DNA of 10,910 nt from an uncultured Victivallales bacterium (GTDB taxonomy: Bacteria > Verrucomicrobiota > Lentisphaeria > Oligosphaerales > JAFGRS01). The notes under the pieces are model-generated. The model saw nothing but the letters and a program-made list of their open reading frames with translations, had not been told where the DNA came from and made no database searches. The stretch lies in contig CAILKC010000947.1 in NCBI GenBank assembly GCA_903834675.1, positions 1-10,910 of the forward strand. The letters run 5' to 3'. Positions 5,760-10,910 of the stretch are shown here, one piece after another (within the stretch, counting starts at the first letter, position 1; each line of letters opens with the position of its first letter). The position numbers and the translations under genes were made by a program.

Positions 5760-8747
5760 TTACTTTCGCACGATGGCGGCGGACCAGTCCTCGGCCAGAC
5801 GCAATTCGGTGTAGGTCTTGCCGTCACGGCGTAGTAGGGGCGCCTGGAAGCCCTCGACCTCACGGCCCGTGTCATCGAAGACATGCACCTCGTGCTCCGC
5901 CGCGTCTCCCCAGCCGAAGAGGCCGCTGGTCTTGGTCACGATGCGTTCTTTGCCGATGAGGCAGCCCTGGCGCAGTTCGACGGGCGTGATGGGGAACATG
6001 TAGCGGGTCAGGTGGGGGTGGGTAGGGATGACGGTCATGTCGTTGTACCAGTGGTAGACGCAGCCGTAATCGAGGGCGCCCAGCATGACTCGGTAGGCGT
6101 CCAGTTCGCTGCGCTCAGTCAGATGGTCGCCGAGGGCGATGGGCGAGTACATCTGGGCCCGGGTGCAGTTGGTGATGCTGCCGGTCTCGACGAAGCAGGG
6201 GAAGTTGAGGCTGGCCATGGCCCGGGTTACGGGAGCCCCGTTGGCGAGCAGCGGTCCGCGGGCCTGGATCCGTTTGGCCAGAGCCACCCGCCAGCCCTCG
6301 CTGAGCAGGGTGACGGAAGACTTGAGGCCGCGCAGCTTCATCGTGGTCGGGTCGATGTCGCCGGAGACGCCGTCCCAGGGCTCGCCGTAGTGGTAGGCGT
6401 AGGCGCTCTGCTCGTGTTCATCCCAGTACACGCCGGCGGCCCCGATCTCGGCGAAGATCAGGTCGACGCTCTTGCCGATCTCCTGGCCGTAGGAGTTGGT
6501 CAGGGTCGGGAAGAACAGGCGCTGGGTCGGCTTGCCGTAGTCGGCCTGTTTGCCATCCGGGCGCAGGGTACGGGCTTCCGCAAAGCGTTCCGGCGCGTCC
6601 TCGGTGACATCGAGGAAGCAGTGGAAGTAGACCAGGAACTTGGCCTCCGGCACAAGGCGATGGAGGCGTTCGCAGCCGGCCTTGTAGTTGTCGCGCTTGA
6701 GCTTCTGAAAAGCCGTCCCGTGGGGCGTCTCACCCTTGTACTTCGGATAGGTGATCGAGGCGCAGACGTAGCGCGCGTCTTTGAGTCGGACAAAGTCGGT
6801 GATTTGTGGGTCGCTCCACTTCTCGGTCAGGGGGTCGCTGCGCAGGAAGGCAAAGCCGCCGTCAATACAGAAGTTGGCCCCGGTCAGTCGGCGCGCCGCG
6901 TTGAGGAAGCTCCAGTAGTCCGGCCGGGCCACCGGGACGATGGCCCACTCGGCGGTGTAGGTGGCGCCTGGCTTGAGGACGAGGCTGTTATCGGCGAGGC
7001 CGAGAGCGCCGTCGGCGGCGTAGTTGGTGATATGGACGCGGAAGACGTCGTCCAGGGGCAACAGCCCGAGGCCATGCTCGGCGGTGGCGGCAAAGGCGGT
7101 GGGGTTCTGCGGTTCGCCGGAGACGCCCTCGCCGGTCGGACGCTTGAGTCCGGCCAGCCAGAGCCCCTTCTGGCGCTCGCCCAAGCGCACCTGGTGCCGG
7201 TGCATCAGCGGCAGATTCTCGGCGGTCAGGTTGGTGAAGGTATCCCGCACGATCAGCACCTCGCCTGTGGGCTCGAGGCGGCGCTCGTGCCTGAACCAGG
7301 TCGAACTGCCGTGGACCCAGCCTGGGGCCGGGGTGGAGAACTGGCTCTGCACCGCGAAGGTCTCGCCGCCGACCGTGATGGCCAGGACCGCCTCGGGTTG
7401 CTCTTGGGTGGTGAAGGTCAGGTCAGGGAGCGGGCGCGGTTCGATGATGGGCAGGGCGCCGACCGGCGGACCGGCCTTAGGCTTCGGGGGCGGCGGCGGG
7501 GTCTGGAACTCCAGACGCAGCGCCTCGACCTGCAGCTTCTGGGCGACCCGAGGGACAGCGGCGTTTTCGAGGATCAGCGCGTTGGCCCCGAGCTTCACCA
7601 AGTCGGTCACCCGCAGGGCAAAGTCGCAGGCCTTGACCCCGTTCAGAAGGCCGTACCCCGGGTCGAGGTCCGGGCTCTTGAAGTCCGGGCTGTAGTAGAT
7701 GGACAGCCGTTCGCCGCCGGCCAGGGTGTAGATCTGACCACCGCGCGAGGGGCACTTCTGCGGCTTGTTGGCCAGGCGCTCTGCCGCGAGGGGCGTGCCG
7801 TTGACCAGGAGCCGCAGGGCCGGCGTGTGACCGGCGACCTTGGGGTGGTCCAGGCGGGCCGAGAACACCAGCATGGCGTCTCGGTCAGCGGGAAGGGCGA
7901 GCAGGGCGAAGGTGAAAGCCTGCTTCTCGCCCCGCGCCAGGGTGACGCGGTCGGCGATGGCGACCTTGCTGGTGCGCGGCGGCGCCACCCCGTCACTGCC
8001 GGCGAGGGCGGCGAGCGGCAGGCGGGTGCGGGTGTGTTCCCACTTGGCGGTTGAGGTGGTCATGAGGGCTTCCTGCTTGGGCTCGGGCGAATCGGTGTCG
8101 GACACGCCGATCTCAAGGCGCAGCGGCATCCCGCTCAGCGGGTTCTTGACGCCCAGAAAGGCCCAGGGTATGGCTGCCTCCAAAGTCCAACCCCTGGCGG
8201 TACGGGTGGCGCCCACGAGCGCCCCCTCGATGGCGCCTTTCTCTGGCCGGTAGCAGTACAGCTCCGGCCCACAGTCGGTCAGCGGGTCCCCCGTTTTCAG
8301 AAAGTTGCCGGGGCTGAGGGCGAGATGGAACTGCCCTTCGCCGAACTTGGTCCGGTCGGGGTCCAGGTCGGGTTGGGCATCGATATACAGCTCGAGGTGG
8401 TCCCCTTTCCACAGGCTATCCCCGCGTTGCGTCTGGCGCAGTTGGTCGTCGGTCACGGCCACGGCGATGAAGAGGAACTCCTGGCGCCAGGCCAGTTGGA
8501 CGGTGGCGCTCAAGTCGGCGGGCGAGGTCCAGGAGCCGCTGCCCCAGACCACCTGCTCGGCGCGGTCCATGGTGGTGACTCCGGGCACGGTGCTCCACTC
8601 GGCCAGGTCGCCGTCGATGGCGAAAGGCGGATCCGGTTTGAGCGGGATACCGCGTGCGACCTCGTCGGTAGCCAGCGCAGCCAGGCTGAGGCAGGCCGCG
8701 ACGGCTGCCAGAAGGCCACGGCACCGGTTCTTGAGCGCTCGTTTCAT
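5760..8747 (-). CDS. Exported CBM9-like and glycoside-hydrolase-like barrel protein
   Basis: This is a 995-aa protein with a basic N-terminus and a hydrophobic stretch (GLLAAVAACLSLAALA, residues 11-26). Signal peptidase I could cut after ALA (24-26), or VAAC (16-19) could be a lipobox, so it is either periplasmic/secreted or a lipoprotein. Residues about 34-245 look like a CBM9/DOMON-type beta-sandwich: IDGDLAEW (44-51), LAWRQEFLFIAVAVTD (85-100), DHLELYIDA (116-124), and GWTLEAAIPW (186-195). A middle beta-rich part contains a proline linker (about 417-428). The C-terminal part, about 610-995, has features of a TIM-barrel glycoside hydrolase, including GVYWDEHEQSAY (772-783), WDGVSGDIDP (791-800) and FVETGS (852-857). 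D776, E777, D798 and E854 are candidate catalytic acids. I recognise the overall type but no named enzyme, and activity is unproven. The start at 8747 is chosen for its AAGGAG site and signal sequence. The acyltransferase follows 2 nt downstream. Confidence 0.8.
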   Translation of the reverse strand: MKRALKNRCRGLLAAVAACLSLAALATDEVARGIPLKPDPPFAIDGDLAEWSTVPGVTTMDRAEQVVWGSGSWTSPADLSATVQLAWRQEFLFIAVAVTDDQLRQTQRGDSLWKGDHLELYIDAQPDLDPDRTKFGEGQFHLALSPGNFLKTGDPLTDCGPELYCYRPEKGAIEGALVGATRTARGWTLEAAIPWAFLGVKNPLSGMPLRLEIGVSDTDSPEPKQEALMTTSTAKWEHTRTRLPLAALAGSDGVAPPRTSKVAIADRVTLARGEKQAFTFALLALPADRDAMLVFSARLDHPKVAGHTPALRLLVNGTPLAAERLANKPQKCPSRGGQIYTLAGGERLSIYYSPDFKSPDLDPGYGLLNGVKACDFALRVTDLVKLGANALILENAAVPRVAQKLQVEALRLEFQTPPPPPKPKAGPPVGALPIIEPRPLPDLTFTTQEQPEAVLAITVGGETFAVQSQFSTPAPGWVHGSSTWFRHERRLEPTGEVLIVRDTFTNLTAENLPLMHRHQVRLGERQKGLWLAGLKRPTGEGVSGEPQNPTAFAATAEHGLGLLPLDDVFRVHITNYAADGALGLADNSLVLKPGATYTAEWAIVPVARPDYWSFLNAARRLTGANFCIDGGFAFLRSDPLTEKWSDPQITDFVRLKDARYVCASITYPKYKGETPHGTAFQKLKRDNYKAGCERLHRLVPEAKFLVYFHCFLDVTEDAPERFAEARTLRPDGKQADYGKPTQRLFFPTLTNSYGQEIGKSVDLIFAEIGAAGVYWDEHEQSAYAYHYGEPWDGVSGDIDPTTMKLRGLKSSVTLLSEGWRVALAKRIQARGPLLANGAPVTRAMASLNFPCFVETGSITNCTRAQMYSPIALGDHLTERSELDAYRVMLGALDYGCVYHWYNDMTVIPTHPHLTRYMFPITPVELRQGCLIGKERIVTKTSGLFGWGDAAEHEVHVFDDTGREVEGFQAPLLRRDGKTYTELRLAEDWSAAIVRK

Positions 8748-8754
8748 AGCGTTG

Positions 8755-8760
8755 CTCCTT
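8755..8760 (-). promoter_or_regulatory. Ribosome binding site deciding the exported protein start
   Basis: AAGGAG on the minus strand ends 7 nt before the ATG at 8747. The frame is open for 110 more codons upstream, but those would bury the signal sequence and cross a low-complexity repeat, so 8747 is the start. Confidence 0.8.
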
Positions 8761-8869
8761 GGGCTGGCGGGACTCCGCCGACTGCATCGGGCATAGTGTA
8801 GCGCCGGGTCGGCGCGGTTGCCTGCGCTGGCGAGACGCATCGGTGCGGGCTGGTGGGCAGCCACAGGTC

Positions 8870-8905
8870 TGTCGGACGGGTCGGACGGGTCAGACAGGTC
8901 AGACA
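8870..8905. repeat. 9-nt tandem repeat, four units
   Basis: The units are TGTCGGACG, GGTCGGACG, GGTCAGACA and GGTCAGACA. The last two are identical and the first two differ from each other by one base. The unit length is a multiple of three, so translated frames show a false Ser-Asp-Pro/Leu repeat. It lies between two divergent starts and is outside both supported genes. Confidence 0.75.
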
Positions 8906-9030
8906 GCTCCGTCCGCCCTCTTGAATGCGGTTGGCCAGGCGGGCGCATGGTTTCCGCGGGTGGTGTGGGTATCTTACGGCAACGGCAGCCGTAGTGGCGT
9001 CCCGACATCCGGGCGACCGGCAGGCCGACG

Positions 9031-9035
9031 AGGAG
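9031..9035 (+). promoter_or_regulatory. Ribosome binding site deciding the UroD-like start
   Basis: AGGAG lies 5 nt before the ATG at 9041. The frame is open upstream to 8759, but that part is Arg/Gly-rich, crosses the tandem repeat and overlaps the divergent promoter region. Confidence 0.7.
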
Positions 9036-9040
9036 CGGTG

Positions 9041-10111
9041 ATGCGCAACGATATCGAGAACTTCCAGGCCACCACATCTCACCAGCGTCCCGGGCGCATC
9101 CTTTACCACGGGTCGTTTGTGGCGGATCTGCAGAAACGGGTGGTGGAGCACATCGGCACGCAGGACATCAGCGGGCACTACGGCATGGCTCGCGCCTCAG
9201 GGGTCGGGCCGCGTCGACCGGCCGACCTGCCGGCGCTGGACTATGAGCGCTACTGGCACGGCCAGGAACTGCCGCCGGGCACCACCTTCAGCGGCGGGGT
9301 GGCCATGGTGCCAAGCGGTTTTTATCACTTCTGGGGCTACATCTCGCCCCTGCGCAACGCCACCTCATTGCGGGAAATGGAGGAGTTTCCCCTGGAGGAT
9401 TACAGCCGCTGGGACTTCTCGGGTATGGCGGAGCAGGTGCGCACGGCGCATCAGGCCGGGCGCTATGCCCAGGCGTGGGTTGGGCACATGTACGAGAGCG
9501 CCTGGCAGATAAGGGGTTATGAGCAGTTCCTCATCGATCTCATCGAGCAGCCCGCCTGGGCCGAGTGTTTGCTGGAGCGGCTATTCCAGCAGAACCTCAT
9601 CAAGGCTCGCGCCGCGGCGCAGGCCGGGGCGGACCTGATCACTACCGGCGACGATGTCGCCAGTCAGACGGCGCTGATCTTCTCGAAGGACGTCTGGCAG
9701 CGGCTGATCTTCTCGCGCTGGGCCAAAGTCTGGGGGGAGATCAAGCGCATCCATCCCGCCGCGCGCATCTGGTACCACAGCGATGGCAATATCGTCGACA
9801 TCATCCCGGACATGATTGCCGCCGGCCTGGACATCCTCAACCCGGTCCAACCCGAGTGCATGGATCTCGACGAGCTGCACCGGCGCTATGGGCAACAGCT
9901 CACCTTCGACGGCGTCATCGGCACCCAGACCACCATGCCCTTCGGCAGCGCCGACGACGTGCGCCGCCGGGTGCGGGAGGTGATCGATAAGTACGGCCGT
10001 CAGGGCGGCCTGATGGTTTCCCCCACGCACGTCCTCGAACCCGAGGTCCCGCTGGCCAACATTGACGCGCTGTTCGAGACCTGTCGGGAGTACGGCACCT
10101 TCGAGGGGTGA
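9041..10111 (+). CDS. Uroporphyrinogen decarboxylase (URO-D) family protein
   Basis: This 356-aa cytoplasmic TIM-barrel protein belongs to the broad UroD-like family, which includes true HemE and also MtaA/MtbA/CmuA-type methyltransferases that move methyl groups to or from corrinoid proteins or cofactor thiols. Family landmarks are DLITTGDDVASQ (198-209), WYHSDGNIVDIIPDMIAAG (244-262), DILNPVQPECMDL (264-276), FDGVIGTQTTMPFG (289-302) and a C-terminal SPTHVLEPEVPLANIDALFE (327-346). Methyltransferase members usually have a His-x-Cys-Gly zinc motif where this protein has H246-S-D248-G, so one zinc thiolate ligand appears to be missing; C273 lies nearby. The N-terminus lacks the usual heme-pathway hallmarks, and no heme genes or corrinoid protein lie nearby, so I do not call it hemE. 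Catabolic demethylation or a related reaction is possible but unproven. The gene is divergent from the exported protein. Confidence 0.85.
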   Translation: MRNDIENFQATTSHQRPGRILYHGSFVADLQKRVVEHIGTQDISGHYGMARASGVGPRRPADLPALDYERYWHGQELPPGTTFSGGVAMVPSGFYHFWGYISPLRNATSLREMEEFPLEDYSRWDFSGMAEQVRTAHQAGRYAQAWVGHMYESAWQIRGYEQFLIDLIEQPAWAECLLERLFQQNLIKARAAAQAGADLITTGDDVASQTALIFSKDVWQRLIFSRWAKVWGEIKRIHPAARIWYHSDGNIVDIIPDMIAAGLDILNPVQPECMDLDELHRRYGQQLTFDGVIGTQTTMPFGSADDVRRRVREVIDKYGRQGGLMVSPTHVLEPEVPLANIDALFETCREYGTFEG

Positions 10112-10248
10112 CACAGAGGAGCCCACACCATGGCCAGCCGCCCGGAAGAGAGGCGTGGTTTCTCGCCGCGGCATGGACGCCGTCAAGGGGTCCTGGAGTG
10201 CGCTGGTGGCGGCGGCGCGGAAACTGGCAGGGTGAGGCTCTGAGACGT
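10112..10248 (+). other. Leader region of crcB
   Basis: This 137-nt gap holds the doubtful 37-aa ORF and the crcB ribosome site. No clear sigma70 boxes and no convincing fluoride (crcB-motif) aptamer are visible, so crcB is probably transcribed from upstream of the UroD-like gene. Confidence 0.4.
10130..10243 (+). CDS. Doubtful 37-aa ORF between the UroD-like gene and crcB
   Basis: An ATG at 10130 is preceded by AGAGGAG (10115-10121) at 8 nt and runs to a TGA at 10241-10243, 5 nt before the crcB start. The 37-aa product is Arg/Gly-rich with no recognisable domain or membrane segment. The ribosome site is better than most in this window, which is the main reason to list it. It may be a short coupled leader peptide, or chance. 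A shorter frame at 10173-10235 (MDAVKGSWSALVAAARKLAG) overlaps it and looks more protein-like but has no ribosome site. Confidence 0.2.
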   Translation: MASRPEERRGFSPRHGRRQGVLECAGGGGAETGRVRL

Positions 10249-10659
10249 ATGGCACATCCAGGCACAGCCGCGTTGCTGGTCGGGGTCGGTGGTTGCATGG
10301 GCTCGCTGGCGCGCTATTGGCTGGGTCTCACGGCCCAGCGTCTTGGCGTGGACTGGCCGTTGGGCACCTTTGCCGCCAACGGCCTGGGCTGTCTGCTCAT
10401 CGGGGCCATCGCGCAGCTGACCGCCCGTGGGGACACCCTGTCGCCCGAGGCACGCCTGTTTCTGGCTACCGGCTTCTGCGGCGGCTTTACCACGCTCTCT
10501 TCGATGATCTACGAAACCAACCAGATGCTCCGTATCGACGAGTATCTGCACGCCGCCTTCTACGTCGGCGTGACCCTGGTCTGCTCCATGCTGGCCTTTC
10601 TCCTTGGCGCCATGGCGGTACGCCTGGCGCTGAGAATGGCGAGTGGGGCATGGAACTGA
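10249..10659 (+). CDS. crcB: CrcB/Fluc fluoride ion channel
   Basis: This 136-aa inner-membrane protein is of normal length for CrcB (Fluc), a dual-topology dimeric channel that exports fluoride. Four hydrophobic segments are visible (about 6-24, 38-57, 68-88, 101-125). Signature motifs are GGCMGSLARY (14-23), GTFAANGLG (39-47, with the conserved Asn N44) and GFCGGFTTLSSMIYE (75-89). In most family members the last motif reads TTFSTF, and its two Phe residues line the fluoride path; here L83 and M86 occupy those positions. The start at 10249 has GGTGAGG (10231-10237) upstream. The open frame extends back to 10108, but that stretch is Arg/Trp-rich and unlike CrcB. I searched the 137-nt leader by eye for a fluoride riboswitch and saw no convincing match. 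A repeat array begins right after the stop. Confidence 0.9.
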   Translation: MAHPGTAALLVGVGGCMGSLARYWLGLTAQRLGVDWPLGTFAANGLGCLLIGAIAQLTARGDTLSPEARLFLATGFCGGFTTLSSMIYETNQMLRIDEYLHAAFYVGVTLVCSMLAFLLGAMAVRLALRMASGAWN

Positions 10660-10664
10660 GCCGC

Positions 10665-10910
10665 GAGGCCAGGCGCCTCTCCAGAAGATTGGTGGAGATG
10701 CGGTGGGGGGCCACCGCCGAGGTTTGGTGGAGATGCGGTGGCCACCGCCGCGCCTGAGGCCAGGCGCCTCTCCAATTTCCGCTGGAGATGCGGTGGGCTC
10801 CACCGCGGTTTGGTGGAGATGCGGTGGGGGGCCACCGCCGCGCCTGAGGCCAGGCGCCTCTCCAGAAGATGGGTGGAGATGCGGTGGGCTCCACCGCCGC
10901 GCCTGAGGCC
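10665..10910. repeat. Irregular tandem array of palindromic units, continues past window
   Basis: The 13-mer GGAGATGCGGTGG occurs five times (10694, 10729, 10784, 10815, 10875). Each copy leads into a constant stem GCGGTGG/CCACCGC with a variable loop: GGGG, none, GCT, GGGG, GCT. A second block, GAGGCCAGGCGCCTCTCC, starts at 10665, 10756 and 10846, and GAGGCC recurs at 10905 at the window edge. Long and short units alternate: the 13-mers are 35, 55, 31 and 60 nt apart. An extra stem CGCCTG-AGGC-CAGGCG occurs at 10751-10766 and 10841-10856. The array starts 6 nt after crcB and is cut by the window end. It is not a CRISPR because the repeats are palindromic, the intervals are short and themselves repeated, and the spacing is irregular. 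Long frames on either strand here are repeat translations. Confidence 0.85.

Larger units (their letters stand above)
8748..9040. other. Divergent promoter gap
   Basis: This 293-nt region separates two divergent genes and must hold promoters for both. On the minus strand TACACT (plus-strand 8795-8800) is a possible -10 without a good -35. On the plus strand TATCTT at 8970-8975 is a possible -10 with a poor -35 (TGGTTT, 8948-8953). A 9-nt tandem repeat lies in the middle. Long frames running through this gap in both directions are artefacts, because the supported starts lie at its edges. No gene is seen. Confidence 0.5.

Noticed and set aside
5883..8054. 723-codon open frame on the plus strand, antisense to the exported protein
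   Set aside because: It is Gly/Val/Ala/Asp-rich with no domain, has no ribosome site, and mirrors the third-position GC of the real minus-strand gene, which has a signal peptide and recognisable domains.
8759..9040. N-terminal extension of the UroD-like frame
   Set aside because: It crosses the 9-nt repeat, is low-complexity, overlaps the divergent promoter gap, and the ATG at 9041 has a clear AGGAG site.
8748..9077. N-terminal extension of the exported protein frame
   Set aside because: It includes a Ser-Asp-Pro/Leu run that is only the translated DNA repeat and would bury the signal sequence; AAGGAG marks the start at 8747.
9041..10111. hemE, the heme-pathway uroporphyrinogen decarboxylase
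   Set aside because: The overall motifs fit the wider UroD-like family, not canonical HemE, and no heme biosynthesis genes are nearby.
10112..10248. Fluoride riboswitch upstream of crcB
   Set aside because: Some GC-rich pairing is possible, but I could not align the conserved aptamer core by eye; a covariance-model search would decide.
10183..10894. Long minus-strand frames over crcB and the repeat array
   Set aside because: They are antisense to a clear CrcB gene and otherwise translate the tandem array.
10665..10910. CRISPR array
   Set aside because: The repeated blocks are palindromes with variable loops, intervals are irregular (31-60 nt between 13-mers) and are themselves repeated, and no cas gene is present.

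Overview
The window is high-GC bacterial DNA with compact genes, good Shine-Dalgarno sites and repeat-rich intergenic gaps. The gene set is a ketose-epimerase-type isomerase, a Gfo/Idh/MocA dehydrogenase, a large secreted CBM9-like plus barrel protein, a uroporphyrinogen-decarboxylase-like protein and a Hanks-type kinase. Together with the style of the GC-rich palindromic intergenic repeats, this suggests an environmental polysaccharide-degrading bacterium of the PVC (Planctomycetota/Verrucomicrobiota/Lentisphaerota) or Armatimonadota kind. That placement is an impression from gene content, not a proof. The LpxL/HtrB-type acyltransferase suggests a Gram-negative envelope.

Layout: (1) 1-394 is non-coding and begins inside a palindromic repeat element. 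(2) 395-4295, plus strand, holds four genes: a sugar epimerase/isomerase, a Gfo/Idh/MocA oxidoreductase with its own candidate promoter, an MBL-fold hydrolase, and a Ser/Thr protein kinase that overlaps the MBL gene by 17 nt. (3) 4296-4821 is a convergent gap filled with hairpin repeats and an 18-bp perfect inverted repeat. (4) 8747-4822, minus strand, is a two-gene operon: a 995-aa exported CBM9-like/glycoside-hydrolase-like protein, then 2 nt later a lipid-A-type acyltransferase. (5) 8748-9040 is a divergent promoter gap with a short 9-nt tandem repeat. (6) 9041-10659, plus strand, holds a UroD-like protein and a CrcB/Fluc fluoride channel, with a doubtful 37-aa ORF between them. (7) 10665-10910 is an irregular tandem array of a GC-rich palindromic unit that runs off the window end.

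How the genes may work together (inference): the exported protein may bind or cut a carbohydrate outside the cytoplasm, while the epimerase and dehydrogenase handle the resulting keto- or oxidised sugars in the cytoplasm. The MBL hydrolase and kinase look like a translationally coupled signalling pair. The fluoride channel is a housekeeping resistance function. No defence system, CRISPR array, integrase, transposase, tRNA or rRNA was recognised. The least explained signals are the two repeat families. One is dispersed, with hairpin stems that change in a base-pair-preserving way between copies. The other is a tandem array built around a constant 7-bp stem with variable loops.
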